Shown here: positions 26,629 through 37,529 of the stretch, piece after piece | Layout: the number at the start of each line of letters is the position of its first letter | Position numbering within the stretch: position 1 is the first letter of the stretch | DNA from: CAVRXT01 sp963725655 | GTDB taxonomy: Bacteria; Acidobacteriota; Terriglobia; Acidiferrales; UBA7541 | Assembly (NCBI GenBank): GCA_963725655.1 | Contig: CAVRYY010000001.1 | Span: forward strand, 1,612,001-1,676,000 | Direction: 5' to 3' | Length of the DNA: 64,000 nucleotides | Translations under genes and position numbers: made by a program | Notes under the pieces: model-generated | What the model was told of the DNA's origin: nothing | Database searches by the model: none | The model's input: the letters and a program-made list of their open reading frames with translations, nothing else

Positions 26629-26668
26629 AAGAAAGAGGGGCGATTGGGAAGAATCACAAGCGCCCCTC
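26629..26668 (-). terminator. Rho-independent terminator on the minus strand
   Basis: GAGGGGCG (minus, from 26668) pairs perfectly with CGCCCCTC (minus, ending 26635) over a loop of about 18 bases. It is followed on the minus strand by TTTCTT. It begins five bases after the TAG of the decayed minus-strand gene, exactly where that gene would need a terminator. In the plus direction the hairpin lacks a T tail. Confidence 0.5.
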
Positions 26669-26672
26669 ACTT

Positions 26673-26905
26673 CTAGATCAATTCGTTGAATACCTCAGGG
26701 ATCACCTCCTTCTCGACAGGAGTGTCGATGACATCATTTTCTTTTTATCATGGCCAATCCCGCGATGTCTACAGGCCTGCAAATCTCTTTCTTGACCATT
26801 AGGTACCAGCATCCCTCCAGATTTCGAGCGCCTCTTCGACATCCAAACAAACCGAGTCCGTGTTTCTCCTTTTGCCGGAGCTGGTCTCACACTCCGTTTT
26901 TCACC
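26673..26905 (-). pseudogene. Decayed gene fragment of unknown family
   Basis: Three short minus-strand pieces in different frames read like one broken protein. The first ends LDVEEALEIWRDAGT, the second is MVKKEICRPVDIAGLAMIK, and the third is ENDVIDTPVEKEVIPEVF followed by NELI and a TAG at 26673-26675. One base change in the run of five A near 26744-26750 and one near 26800 would join them. A terminator follows the stop codon immediately. The peptide is unassigned. Evidence is by eye only, so confidence is low. Confidence 0.33.
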
Positions 26906-26921
26906 GTGTTAGACTCTCGTT

Positions 26922-27833
26922 GTGCCCAAGGATGATTCTCTCGAACGGCGTCGTCGGCGTCTGCTCGTTCTCGCCCTGTTGGCTCTGTGCGCCCTGGTCC
27001 TCTCCTACTCCTTCGTCGCCAAGCGCCGCGCCCAGTCCGATCTGCGTGCCAATAACGATGTGGAGCAGCCCATCGCGGCGCAGATGCGCACCTTGCGCAG
27101 TTTGGCTCCCGATGTGCGCGCGCTGAAGACCAAACAGTTGGCCTTGGAGATTCGCCAGCTCCCGGTCAGCATGAATAAAGTGCCCCTCGCCAACAACCTG
27201 GCCAGTCTTTCCACCGAAGGCGACCTGGGCCACGACACCCTGCAGGAGGTCGCCAGCACACTCGCTGAATCTCTCCTCCAGCAACCGCAGCCCGCCGCCT
27301 TCAGCGGACCCGGCCCGGCATACATGGAATTGGCGCAATTGGTTCGCTACGAGCACATCCGCGTCACTTTAGACGATCCGCAGTTCTCCGCGGCATTGTC
27401 CCGCCTCGCCGCCGACGATGCCAGCCGCCAGAATGCCGATTTCACCCTCACCGATCTCCAGGGAAAGACGTGGACTCTGTCGGACCTGCACGGAAAAGTC
27501 GCGTTGGTGAACTTTTGGGCCACCTGGTGCCCGCCCTGCCGCAGCGAAATGCCCGACCTGGGCGCGTTGTACCAGCGCTTCAAGAGCCAGGGGCTGGTCG
27601 TTTTGGCCATCTCCGACGAAGACGCGGTCACCGTGAAACCGTTCGTCGAACATTTCAAGATCGCTTTCCCAATCCTGCTCGATTCCGGCGATAAAGTGAA
27701 CGAGCAATTCAAAATTGCCGGAATACCCAAGACGTTCATCTACGGTCGCGACGGCGCGCTGGTGGCGCAAGCCATCGACATGCGCACCTCCACTCAGTTC
27801 GAAGCCATGCTGGCCCAAGCCGGCCTTCACTAA
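26922..27833 (+). CDS. TlpA/ResA-like thioredoxin-fold protein, membrane-anchored
   Basis: An N-terminal basic patch and one membrane helix (about residues 13-31) anchor a periplasmic protein of 303 residues. A helical middle region (about 35-165) has no recognised domain. The C-terminal ~140 residues form a thioredoxin fold: ADFTLTDLQGKTWTLSDLHGKVALVNFWATWCPPC with the redox pair in WCPPC, then a cis-proline region at GIPKTFIYG. It would reduce or exchange disulfides outside the membrane, for instance during cytochrome c maturation. The GTG start has no strong ribosome-binding site. Confidence 0.86.
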   Translation: MPKDDSLERRRRRLLVLALLALCALVLSYSFVAKRRAQSDLRANNDVEQPIAAQMRTLRSLAPDVRALKTKQLALEIRQLPVSMNKVPLANNLASLSTEGDLGHDTLQEVASTLAESLLQQPQPAAFSGPGPAYMELAQLVRYEHIRVTLDDPQFSAALSRLAADDASRQNADFTLTDLQGKTWTLSDLHGKVALVNFWATWCPPCRSEMPDLGALYQRFKSQGLVVLAISDEDAVTVKPFVEHFKIAFPILLDSGDKVNEQFKIAGIPKTFIYGRDGALVAQAIDMRTSTQFEAMLAQAGLH

Positions 27834-28157
27834 AAGCAACGCGAGCGTTCCATCCGCGTGTCCCGCTACGTCGCTGCTACCGCTTGACCCTTCCAAGACG
27901 CTCGCTGGACCCGCCTCGCTCGGCCCATCGCTAGGCGGTTAGAAAGCAGTACGGTTGCAGCCCTTCGGGAACGCCCATGCCGGCCTCGTCCACCATTCGG
28001 ACCGCTCTGGCGCGCCACTCCCGCCGCTGGGGCCAAATTCCCACCTCGCAAAGCGCTTTGAAATTTCGCTAAAATCCAGACCCGCATTAGCGTAATCTAC
28101 CTGCGAGCCGGATGATCGGACCGCCCGGCGAACCATCTGGGCAACTGGGAGAACCAC
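27834..28157. other. Intergenic region upstream of iolB
   Basis: No gene is apparent; the long minus-strand frame crossing it is a shadow of iolB. A small AT-rich patch (about 28058-28078, TTTGAAATTTCGCTAAAATCC) may be the iolB promoter, but spacing is not convincing. Confidence 0.4.
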
Positions 28158-29006
28158 ATGACCGGCAAAGATTTCATCGTCCCCTCGAAAAAACTGCCGC
28201 CGAACCAGTTTGGCGAGCTCTTGCATCTCTCGCGCGAGGAAGCCGCCTGGCAGTGGATGAGTTTTTTTGTGCGGCGCTTGGCGCCCGGCGAAGTCTACCG
28301 CGCGTCCCTCCCGGCCGAGGAGGCTGTATTCGTGATTCTCGGTGGCCGTTGCCGCGCCAACTGGGGTGAGGGCGATCGCCAGATCGGGCGGCGCGAGAAC
28401 GTCTTTGACGGCTTGCCCTATTCGCTCTATCTGCCTGCGACGAGTACCGTCACGTTCCAGGCCGAAACTATTTGCGAGATCGCCGAATGCCGCGTCCCTT
28501 CCACCGCAAAGCTGCAGCCCAAGCTGATCACTCCGTCCGACGTTCAAACCAATATCCGCGGTGGCGGCAACGCCTCGCGCCAGATCGTCGAGGTCGTCGC
28601 CCCGGATTTTCCCGCCGACAAACTGGTTGTCTTCGAGGTCTACACCCCGGGCGGGAACTGGTCGAGCTACCCACCGCACAAACACGACATCCACAATCCT
28701 CCGCAGGAAGTGGACTTGGACGAGATTTACTATTACCGGATTGCCCAGCCCGACGGTTTTGCCCTGCAGCAACTCTATACCCATGATCGCTCGCGAGATC
28801 TCACCGTGCGCGCGCATGACGGTGATACCGTGCTGGTTCGCGACGGCTATCACCCGGTGGTCGCAGGACCCGGCTACGATGTGTATTATTTGAACTTCCT
28901 GGCGGGCACGTCTCGAACCATGTCGGTCACCGAGGACGCCAGGCACGTATGGCTGAAATCGACGTGGAATGCCACCGACCCCCGGTTGCCGCTGGTCCGG
29001 GAATAA
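28158..29006 (+). CDS. iolB: 5-deoxy-glucuronate isomerase
   Basis: IolB converts 5-deoxy-glucuronate to 5-dehydro-2-deoxy-gluconate in myo-inositol catabolism. The 282-residue protein has the family layout of two cupin-like halves. Its metal-site region YPPHKHDIHNPPQEVDLDEIYYYRI supplies His and Glu ligands, followed by GYHPVVAGPGYDVYYLNFLAG. The ATG has GGGAG upstream at a suitable distance. iolD, the preceding enzyme of the pathway, is 102 bases downstream on the same strand. Other iol genes are not in the window. Confidence 0.93.
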   Translation: MTGKDFIVPSKKLPPNQFGELLHLSREEAAWQWMSFFVRRLAPGEVYRASLPAEEAVFVILGGRCRANWGEGDRQIGRRENVFDGLPYSLYLPATSTVTFQAETICEIAECRVPSTAKLQPKLITPSDVQTNIRGGGNASRQIVEVVAPDFPADKLVVFEVYTPGGNWSSYPPHKHDIHNPPQEVDLDEIYYYRIAQPDGFALQQLYTHDRSRDLTVRAHDGDTVLVRDGYHPVVAGPGYDVYYLNFLAGTSRTMSVTEDARHVWLKSTWNATDPRLPLVRE

Positions 29007-29108
29007 GCGCCGACGCCGACGCCGTCGCACCCGCGCCGCAACCATTGCGGCGCACCCTCTTTCGATAAGAGGATTCACACCATCACCCTCACAAAGGAGG
29101 GCCAAGCC

Positions 29109-30962
29109 ATGATTCGACGTTTGACGATGGCCCAGGCCATTGTCGCTTTCTTAAAAAACCAATTCTCCCTCCGCGACGGAATCCGCTCGCGCATTTTCGA
29201 GGGCTGCTTCGGAATTTTCGGTCATGGCAACGTCGCCGGCATGGGTCAGGCGCTCGAGCAGGATTCCGGCTTGCGCTATTACCTGGCTCGCAACGAACAG
29301 GCCATGGTCCACACCGCCACCGCCTTCGCCAAGATGGCCAACCGCATGCGCGTGATGGCTTGCACCACTTCGGTCGGACCAGGCGCCAGCAACATGATCA
29401 CCGGCGCGGCCACCGCTACTATCAACCGCCTTCCGGTCTTGCTCCTTCCTGGTGATATTTTCGCCCGGCGCAATGTCGCGCCGGTCTTGCAGCAACTCGA
29501 AAGTTCCAGCACCCAGGATATTTCCGTAAACGACTGCTTTCGCCCCGCCTCCCGCTACTGGGACCGCATCGAGCGTCCCGAACAAATTTTGACCTCGCTG
29601 CCGGAAGCCATGCGCGTCTTGATGTCCCCGGCGGAAACCGGTGCGGTGGTTTTGGCTCTGCCCCAGGACGTGCAGGCCGAAGCGTTCGATTATCCGGCGG
29701 AATTTTTCGAGGAGCGCGTATGGACCATTCCTCGCGCCCGCTGCGATCGTGATCTTTTGACCCAAGCCGCGGAATGGATTCGCTCCGCGCGGCGTCCCCT
29801 GATCGTCGCCGGAGGCGGCGTCATTTATTCCGATGCCACCGAAGCCCTCGCCCAGTTCGCCGAGCAGACCGGTATCCCCGTCGGAGAAACCCAAGCGGGG
29901 AAGGGCTCGCTGCGTTTTGACCACCCTCAATGCCTCGGCGCGATTGGTGTCACCGGCACTCCCGGAGCCAACCTCGTTGCTCGCGAAGCCGATCTGGTGA
30001 TCGGCATCGGAACCCGCTACTCGGATTTCACTAGCGCTTCCAATACCGCGTTTCAGAATCCCGCACTGCGCTTTGTCAATATCAACGTAGCCGAGTTCGA
30101 CGCTTACAAACGCGCCGCCCTGCCCCTGGTCGGAGACGCCCGGACCGTTCTCGCCGAACTGGCCGGCGCCGTCGAAAATTATCACGTCGAAAGCGCCTAC
30201 GCTGCCGCCACCAAAACCCATCGCGAACGCTGGGAAGCGGAAGTGGACCGAATCTACGCCCAACGCCACGGGCCCCCGCTGAGTCAGGGCGAAGTGATCG
30301 GCGTGGTCAACGAAGTCTCCCGCGATCGCGACGTAGTGGTCTGCGCGGCAGGCAGTCTGCCCGGCGACCTGCACAAATTGTGGCGTACCCGCGACCCCAA
30401 GGGCTACCACATGGAGTACGGCAACTCTTGCATGGGCTATGAAATTGCCGGAGGCCTGGGAGTAAAAATGGCCGCCCCGGATCGCGACGTCTACGTGATG
30501 GTTGGCGACGGCTCGTATCTGATGATGGCCCAGGAAATCGTCACCGCCCTTCAGGAAGGCTACAAAATCAACATCATCCTGATCGACAACCACGGTTTTT
30601 CAAGCATCGGCGGCCTCAGCCGCTCCCTGGGAAATCGCGGCATGGGCACCGACTACAAATATCGCAGTAACGGCAAGCTGGACGGCAAAACGATCCAGGT
30701 GGATTTCGCCGCCAACGCCGCGAGCCTGGGGGCCCACACCGTTCGCGCCCGCACCCACGACGAATTCGTCCAAGCCCTGACGGAATGCCGCGACAACCCC
30801 CTCACCTCGGTAGTAGTCGTCGAAACCGCCATCGACAGCCGCGTCCCAGGTTACGAAAGTTGGTGGGACGTACCAGTAGCGGAAGTCTCCGAATCAGAAA
30901 GCGTCCAGAAAGCCCGCAAAGAATACGAGAAAGCCCGCCAAAAAGAGCGCAACTTCTTCTAG
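29109..30962 (+). CDS. iolD: 3D-(3,5/4)-trihydroxycyclohexane-1,2-dione acylhydrolase
   Basis: IolD is a thiamine-diphosphate enzyme that opens the inositol-derived ring to 5-deoxy-glucuronate, the IolB substrate. The 617 residues show the three-domain TPP-enzyme layout. The N-terminal part has YLARNEQAMVHTATAFAKM with the TPP-activating Glu. A central nucleotide-fold domain follows. The C-terminal cofactor motif is GDGSYLMMAQEIVTALQEG ending IDNHGF. GGAGG lies 11 bases before the ATG, and a second ATG (29127, MAQAIVAF) is a possible start. A repeat element with a hairpin follows about 25 bases after the stop. Confidence 0.96.
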   Translation: MIRRLTMAQAIVAFLKNQFSLRDGIRSRIFEGCFGIFGHGNVAGMGQALEQDSGLRYYLARNEQAMVHTATAFAKMANRMRVMACTTSVGPGASNMITGAATATINRLPVLLLPGDIFARRNVAPVLQQLESSSTQDISVNDCFRPASRYWDRIERPEQILTSLPEAMRVLMSPAETGAVVLALPQDVQAEAFDYPAEFFEERVWTIPRARCDRDLLTQAAEWIRSARRPLIVAGGGVIYSDATEALAQFAEQTGIPVGETQAGKGSLRFDHPQCLGAIGVTGTPGANLVAREADLVIGIGTRYSDFTSASNTAFQNPALRFVNINVAEFDAYKRAALPLVGDARTVLAELAGAVENYHVESAYAAATKTHRERWEAEVDRIYAQRHGPPLSQGEVIGVVNEVSRDRDVVVCAAGSLPGDLHKLWRTRDPKGYHMEYGNSCMGYEIAGGLGVKMAAPDRDVYVMVGDGSYLMMAQEIVTALQEGYKINIILIDNHGFSSIGGLSRSLGNRGMGTDYKYRSNGKLDGKTIQVDFAANAASLGAHTVRARTHDEFVQALTECRDNPLTSVVVVETAIDSRVPGYESWWDVPVAEVSESESVQKARKEYEKARQKERNFF

Positions 30963-30987
30963 CACTCGTGATTTGCGTGTAGGGGTT

Positions 30988-31134
30988 GGAATTACAGTCC
31001 GACGCCGTTATCTTTCCTGGGTTTGGAATAAGGTTGGACGCTGTTACTTTCCCAGGTTTCGAATTTCGGTTCGACCTTCTTACCTTTATCCGGTTTTGGA
31101 ATTACGGTTCGACGCCCTTATCTTTTCCGGGTGC
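30988..31134 (+). repeat. Four degenerate tandem repeats of ~37 bp
   Basis: Units start at 30988, 31025, 31061 and 31098 and share the pattern GGAATTnCGGTTCGACGCC then TTATCTTTTCCGGGTTT. The fourth unit runs into the dispersed hairpin element. The array begins 25 bases after the iolD stop. The frame is not conserved between units, so it is not coding. Confidence 0.7.
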
Positions 31135-31167
31135 CCCACTCTTCCCGGTGTTTGGGAAGGGTGGGCG
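31098..31167 (+). repeat. Dispersed hairpin element, copy 1
   Basis: The element reads ACGGTTCGACGCC, then TTATCTTTTCCGGGTG, then a hairpin of CCCACTCTTCCC (31135-31146) and GGGAAGGGTGGG (31154-31165). That gives twelve pairs including one G-T, with a seven-base loop. Similar copies lie at 37346-37408 and 47870-47938 in the same orientation. Here it lies between converging iolD and ino1 and may end transcription. The remaining sequence to 31341 shows no gene. Confidence 0.72.
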
Positions 31168-31341
31168 TCTCGATCATCGAGTGTGGCGGCCAAGTCCCAC
31201 AATTCAATTTCAAGTGGTGTGCCTTCCCATAACAACAAGAGGCGCGGCAACCATCGCCGCGCCCCGCATTCCGAGTCTTCTAAATCTGAATTTGCTGTTG
31301 CCGTTCTGCGCCGCGTGCTAACGCCCGCGTGCTAACGCCGA

Positions 31342-32655
31342 CTAGTCGTAATACTCCTGCCCCAGATGCGTAATCAGCGTCTCCCCCATCATCCACCGCA
31401 GCGTATTCTTCAGCTTCATCAGCTGAATAAATAAATCGTGCTCCGGATAAAGTTTAGGCGCGCACATCGGCGACTTAAAATAAAAACTAAGCCACTCCTG
31501 AATCCCATGCATCCCCGCCCGATGCGCCAGATCCAGAAACAGCACCAGATCCAGCACGATCGGAGCCGCAAGTATGGAATCGCGGCACAGAAAATCCACT
31601 TTGATCTGCATCTTGTAGCCCAACCATCCAAAAATGTCGATGTTGTCCCAGCCTTCTTTGTTGTCGCCCCGCGGCGGATAGTAGTTGATGCGCACTTTGT
31701 GGTGAATCTTGCCGTACAGCTTCGGATACAAGTGTGGCTGCAAAATATATTCCAGCGCGCCCAGCTTCGATTCTTCCTTGGTCTTGAACGAGCCTGGATC
31801 CTCCAGCACCTCTCCGTCGCGGTTCCCCAGAATATTCGTCGAGAACCACCCCTCCAGCCCCAGCATCCGCGCTTTGAACCCGGGCGCCAGGATCGTCTTC
31901 ATCATCGTTTGCCCAGTCTTAAAATCCTTGCCGCAGATCGGCACCCCATGTTCCACCGCCAATTTCTGGATCGCCGGAATGTCCACGGTCAGGTTCGGTG
32001 CGCCGTTCCCGAACGGAAACCCGCTGGTGATCGCCGCCCAGGCGTACAGCATCGAAGGAGCGATGGCCGGATGATTGTTCTTCATGCCTTCCACGAATTT
32101 CTCCGGCGTGCTGTGCACGTCTTCGGGCTGCAGAAACACTTCCGTCGAGCCGCACCACAACACCACCACTCGCGCCAGCTTGTGCTTCTTCTTGAATTTC
32201 GCGATGTCGTCCTTGATCTGTAGCGCCAGGTCGTATTTCGTCTTGCCCTTCTTGACGTACAGGCTATCCAACAGCCGCACGTACTCGCGGTCAAACGCCG
32301 CCGTCATCGGCCGAATCTTGGACAAAAATCCCTTCACCATCTCCAGGTGATGTGGCTCCAGCACCCCCGCGCGCTTGGCCGCCTCATAGGAATTCTCGGG
32401 AAACAGATCCCACCCTCCGAACACCAGATCGTCCAGCCCGGCAAGCTTCACGAATTCGCGGATCAGCGGTGACCGATTCTCAGTGCGCTTGCCCAATCGA
32501 ATCGTCCCCAATTGGGTCAGCGACCCAACCGGAACCGACTTCCCCTTGCGCACCAGTTCCACTCCCGCCATGAAGGTGGTCGAAACGGCGCCCATTCCCG
32601 GCATCAGAACGCCCAATTTCCCTTTTGGCGGAGCTATCTTCGCAGGTCGTTGCAT
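31342..32655 (-). CDS. ino1: Inositol-3-phosphate synthase
   Basis: This enzyme uses NAD to turn glucose 6-phosphate into 1D-myo-inositol 3-phosphate. The 437-residue protein starts with a Gly-rich nucleotide loop (LGVLMPGMGAVSTTFMAG). It contains the conserved GWD, WCGSTEVF and CGKDFKTGQTMMKT segments, followed by DSILAAPIVLDLVLF near the C terminus. The product feeds inositol lipids or compatible solutes. The gene is convergent to iolD. Having synthesis next to catabolism is unusual and suggests opposing regulation or a shared inositol pool. Confidence 0.93.
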   Translation of the reverse strand: MQRPAKIAPPKGKLGVLMPGMGAVSTTFMAGVELVRKGKSVPVGSLTQLGTIRLGKRTENRSPLIREFVKLAGLDDLVFGGWDLFPENSYEAAKRAGVLEPHHLEMVKGFLSKIRPMTAAFDREYVRLLDSLYVKKGKTKYDLALQIKDDIAKFKKKHKLARVVVLWCGSTEVFLQPEDVHSTPEKFVEGMKNNHPAIAPSMLYAWAAITSGFPFGNGAPNLTVDIPAIQKLAVEHGVPICGKDFKTGQTMMKTILAPGFKARMLGLEGWFSTNILGNRDGEVLEDPGSFKTKEESKLGALEYILQPHLYPKLYGKIHHKVRINYYPPRGDNKEGWDNIDIFGWLGYKMQIKVDFLCRDSILAAPIVLDLVLFLDLAHRAGMHGIQEWLSFYFKSPMCAPKLYPEHDLFIQLMKLKNTLRWMMGETLITHLGQEYYD

Positions 32656-33034
32656 TCATTATCCTCGGCTGTTGGAATTACACTTTCGGCAGGAACGCGC
32701 ATTGAGGCGCACGGCTTGCCCGCATACAGAGCAGCCATATTGCTCGATTCACTTTGGATTTGCAAACCGAACTCGGTGAGCGGGCGCCCGTGGCGGTTGA
32801 GCGGGCGCTTGTCGCGGTTAATCGGTCGCAACGCCCTCTCGAATTGCGCCCGGTCTTTGCACCGGACAAACCCATCCGCCGTTTCGCATTTCGTCCCGCA
32901 TCAGCACAATCCCTGATTCAAAGATTTTATGAAACCATCTTGAATTTCCCTTCGGCTTCTATATGATGAGTTCGCTTGTCAGGGTTCACGGACCAATCGC
33001 CCGCGCCAAAAAAAAGTCCAGGATGGGAGCGCGA
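32656..33034. other. Divergent intergenic region between ino1 and the cox operon
   Basis: Both promoters should lie here. The only clear structure is a 21-bp direct repeat (32777-32839), listed separately. A TTGAAT near 32940 and TATATG near 32960 have a spacing of 14, too short for a normal promoter. A longer open frame into coxB from 32963 lacks a ribosome-binding site. Confidence 0.4.
32777..32839. repeat. 21-bp direct repeats upstream of coxB
   Basis: TGAGCGGGCGCCCGTGGCGG (32777 onward) is repeated 21 bases later with 18 of 21 bases identical, and a third, weaker copy (TAATCGGTCGC...) follows. Two-turn spacing on one face of the helix would suit a regulator binding cooperatively about 200 bases before coxB. 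This is inference from position and period. Confidence 0.5.
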
Positions 33035-33853
33035 ATGAACAGAGCTGCAAAAGGATCGGCGGTCACCCCGGCGATCCTCTCACTTCTGCTGGTTCTTCTC
33101 GTGGTGATCACCGCGTACGTTTTCGCCTCGGGAGATTTCAAAGCTCCGCCGCCAATCACCGATATCGGCAAGCAAGTGGACCATCAGTACGCCCTCACCC
33201 TGGTCGTCACCAGCATCGTCTTTGTTCTTTCCCAGCTCGGCCTGGCCTGGGTGATCTTTCGCTATCGCGACCGCGGACAGAAGGCCCAATACAACCACGG
33301 AAACACCAAATTTGAAGCGATCTGGACCACCGCCACCATCGTCCTGTTCGTCGGTCTGGGCCTGATGGCCCACCACGCCTGGGCGGTCACCCACCTGCAG
33401 CCCGCCGGCGCCGACGCCCTGCAAATCGAAGTCACCGCCAACCAGTTCGTCTTCAATTTCCGTTACGCTGGCCCCGACGGCAAATTTGGACGCTTGGATC
33501 CCAAGCAGGTCAGCGCTTCTTCCGGCAATCCCGTGGGCCTCGATTCGGCGGATCCCAACGCCAAGGACGACATCGTCGTTCCCACCCTCACCATTCCCGT
33601 GAACCGCGAAATCGAACTCTTGATTCGCTCCCAAGACGTCATTCACAATTTCTACGTGCGCGAACTCCGCTTGCAGCAAGACGCCGTGCCCGGCATGGTC
33701 ATCCCGATTCACTTCACCGCTACGCAGGTCGGTCGCTACGACATTTTGTGCACCCAGCTCTGCGGCTTGGGTCATTACAAAATGCATAGCTTCCTCGACG
33801 TTGTTTCAGAACAGGACTATCAGGCTTTCCTTAAACAGCAGGCCTCTCAGTAA
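33035..33853 (+). CDS. coxB: Cytochrome c oxidase subunit II
   Basis: Subunit II accepts electrons from cytochrome c through the CuA centre. Three hydrophobic segments (about 12-32, 52-76 and 95-115) precede the cupredoxin domain. CuA ligands are His204, Cys239, Cys243, His247 and Met250 in HNFYVREL and CTQLCGLGHYKM. The residue between the cysteines that is usually Glu is Gln241; only its backbone binds copper, so function should hold. There is no fused cytochrome c domain. The ATG at 33035 has GGGAG at good distance. It is the first gene of the oxidase operon. Confidence 0.94.
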   Translation: MNRAAKGSAVTPAILSLLLVLLVVITAYVFASGDFKAPPPITDIGKQVDHQYALTLVVTSIVFVLSQLGLAWVIFRYRDRGQKAQYNHGNTKFEAIWTTATIVLFVGLGLMAHHAWAVTHLQPAGADALQIEVTANQFVFNFRYAGPDGKFGRLDPKQVSASSGNPVGLDSADPNAKDDIVVPTLTIPVNREIELLIRSQDVIHNFYVRELRLQQDAVPGMVIPIHFTATQVGRYDILCTQLCGLGHYKMHSFLDVVSEQDYQAFLKQQASQ

Positions 33854-33880
33854 CGTGTCTCGGAACTTAGGAGCCCACGA

Positions 33881-35632
<1,752 letters not shown>

Positions 35633-35644
35633 TCAGGGAGCGTT

Positions 35645-36295
35645 ATGCCCGGAGCAGTTGCCACCGAAACGATTGTAACCATTGAGGTCGGCGGACCCCG
35701 CGGTCCGTCCAGCACTCCTCCGCGTCGCGACGGCGGCGACCCCGGCGGCGGCGCTTACGAAGTTCCCCAGCGCACCTACGTTACCGGCATGACCATCGCC
35801 CTCGCCGGAATCTTGATGTTCTTCATGGCTCTCGCCAGCGCCTTGATCGTGCGCAAGGGCATGTCCAACGACTGGCAAAATTTCACCGTGCCGAGGATCC
35901 TGTATCTCAATACCCTCGTCCTGCTGGCCAGCAGCTTCACCCTGGTTCGTTCGCGCAGCAATCTGGCTCACGGCAATCTCGATTCGTTCCGCCACTGGTG
36001 GAACATCACCACCGTGCTGGGTATTTTCTTCCTGGCCGGCCAGTTGATCGCCTGGCGCCAGCTGGCCCACGCCGGCGTTTACCTCGGTACCAGTCCGAAC
36101 AGCAGCTTCTTTTACGTTTTTACCGCCGCGCACGGCGTGCATTTGCTTTGCGGTGTTCTGGCCTTAATCAGCGTGGCCCTGCGCCCCACGCATCGCATGA
36201 CCCGCGGGACCGCCACCGAAGTGATCTCGATGTATTGGCACTTCATGGACGCTCTGTGGGTTTTCATTTTCCTACTTCTATTCCTGGGACGGTGA
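35645..36295 (+). CDS. coxC: Cytochrome c oxidase subunit III (first copy)
   Basis: A 216-residue membrane protein with five helices. A Pro/Gly-rich N-terminal tail of about 40 residues precedes the first helix. The subunit III pattern is visible in YLGTSPNSSFFYVFTAAHGVHLLCGVLAL and in the C-terminal YWHFMDALWVFIFLLLF. It stabilises subunit I and supports proton uptake. It is 12 bases after coxA and three bases before a second subunit III-like gene. Confidence 0.92.
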   Translation: MPGAVATETIVTIEVGGPRGPSSTPPRRDGGDPGGGAYEVPQRTYVTGMTIALAGILMFFMALASALIVRKGMSNDWQNFTVPRILYLNTLVLLASSFTLVRSRSNLAHGNLDSFRHWWNITTVLGIFFLAGQLIAWRQLAHAGVYLGTSPNSSFFYVFTAAHGVHLLCGVLALISVALRPTHRMTRGTATEVISMYWHFMDALWVFIFLLLFLGR

Positions 36296-36298
36296 ACT

Positions 36299-36934
<636 letters not shown>

Positions 36935-36982
36935 CGCGGGCCGCACAAAAGCCAATCTCGGCGAGCGCACCAGGAGAAAACG

Positions 36983-37306
36983 ATGAGCGCACATGACATC
37001 GCGATCGAGCCCCACCACGGTGGCACCACCAAGCTGTTCACCATGGTCTGGTTGTATTTGCTGGTGCTCACCGGCATCGAAATTTTCTTGGCCTACGAGC
37101 GTCTGGCAGTAGTCCTGATGCTGGTACTTTTGATCGGCCTGTCCCTGGTCAAGTCCGCTCTCATCGTTGCCTACTTCATGCACCTGCGCTTTGAACGGCT
37201 CGGCGTATTCTTGCTGCTGATCCCCGCCATGGTCTTCTGCATCTGCATGATGCTAATCTGGTTCTTCCCCGATAGCCTCCGCCTGATGGAGTTGCGCCCG
37301 CACTAG
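36983..37306 (+). CDS. Cytochrome c oxidase subunit IV (prokaryotic type)
   Basis: A 107-residue protein with three membrane helices and the IV-type pattern SALIVAYFMHLRFER. It is the small accessory subunit of bacterial oxidases (COX4_pro family). AGGAG lies just upstream of the ATG. It closes the recognisable oxidase operon; a dispersed hairpin element follows 40 bases after the stop. Confidence 0.87.
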   Translation: MSAHDIAIEPHHGGTTKLFTMVWLYLLVLTGIEIFLAYERLAVVLMLVLLIGLSLVKSALIVAYFMHLRFERLGVFLLLIPAMVFCICMMLIWFFPDSLRLMELRPH

Positions 37307-37345
37307 CAAAGGTAAGGTTTCCACTTTCGACGCTTCTATGCTTTA

Positions 37346-37408
37346 ACGGTTCGACGCCGTTATCTTTTCCGGGTGCCCCACACTTGCCGGGTTTCGGGAA
37401 GGGTGGGC
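37346..37408 (+). repeat. Dispersed hairpin element, copy 2
   Basis: It starts ACGGTTCGACGCCG, continues TTATCTTTTCCGGGTG, and ends in a hairpin of CCCACACTTGCC (37377-37388) with GGGAAGGGTGGG (37396-37407), ten of twelve positions paired. It lies just downstream of the cox operon in the same orientation as copies 1 and 3. A degenerate 37-bp unit precedes it. Confidence 0.7.
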
Positions 37409-37529
37409 CGCCGGCCTCCGCGATTGTAATCTTCCGACCCCACATCCTGGATTCGACATACGACCGTCCGACCCCGGGAAATTGTGGAAGAAATCCCCGG
37501 ACTCCACGACCACGATGTATAATCCCCAA

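Noticed and set aside
26699..26711. Exact match to the 3' end of 16S rRNA (GGATCACCTCCTT)
   Set aside because: The surrounding sequence has no rRNA similarity. The match is explained by codons of the decayed minus-strand gene (reading AAG GAG GTG ATC CCT).
27939..29105. Long minus-strand open frame across iolB
   Set aside because: It is a GC-driven shadow of iolB, with no ribosome-binding site and low-complexity protein.
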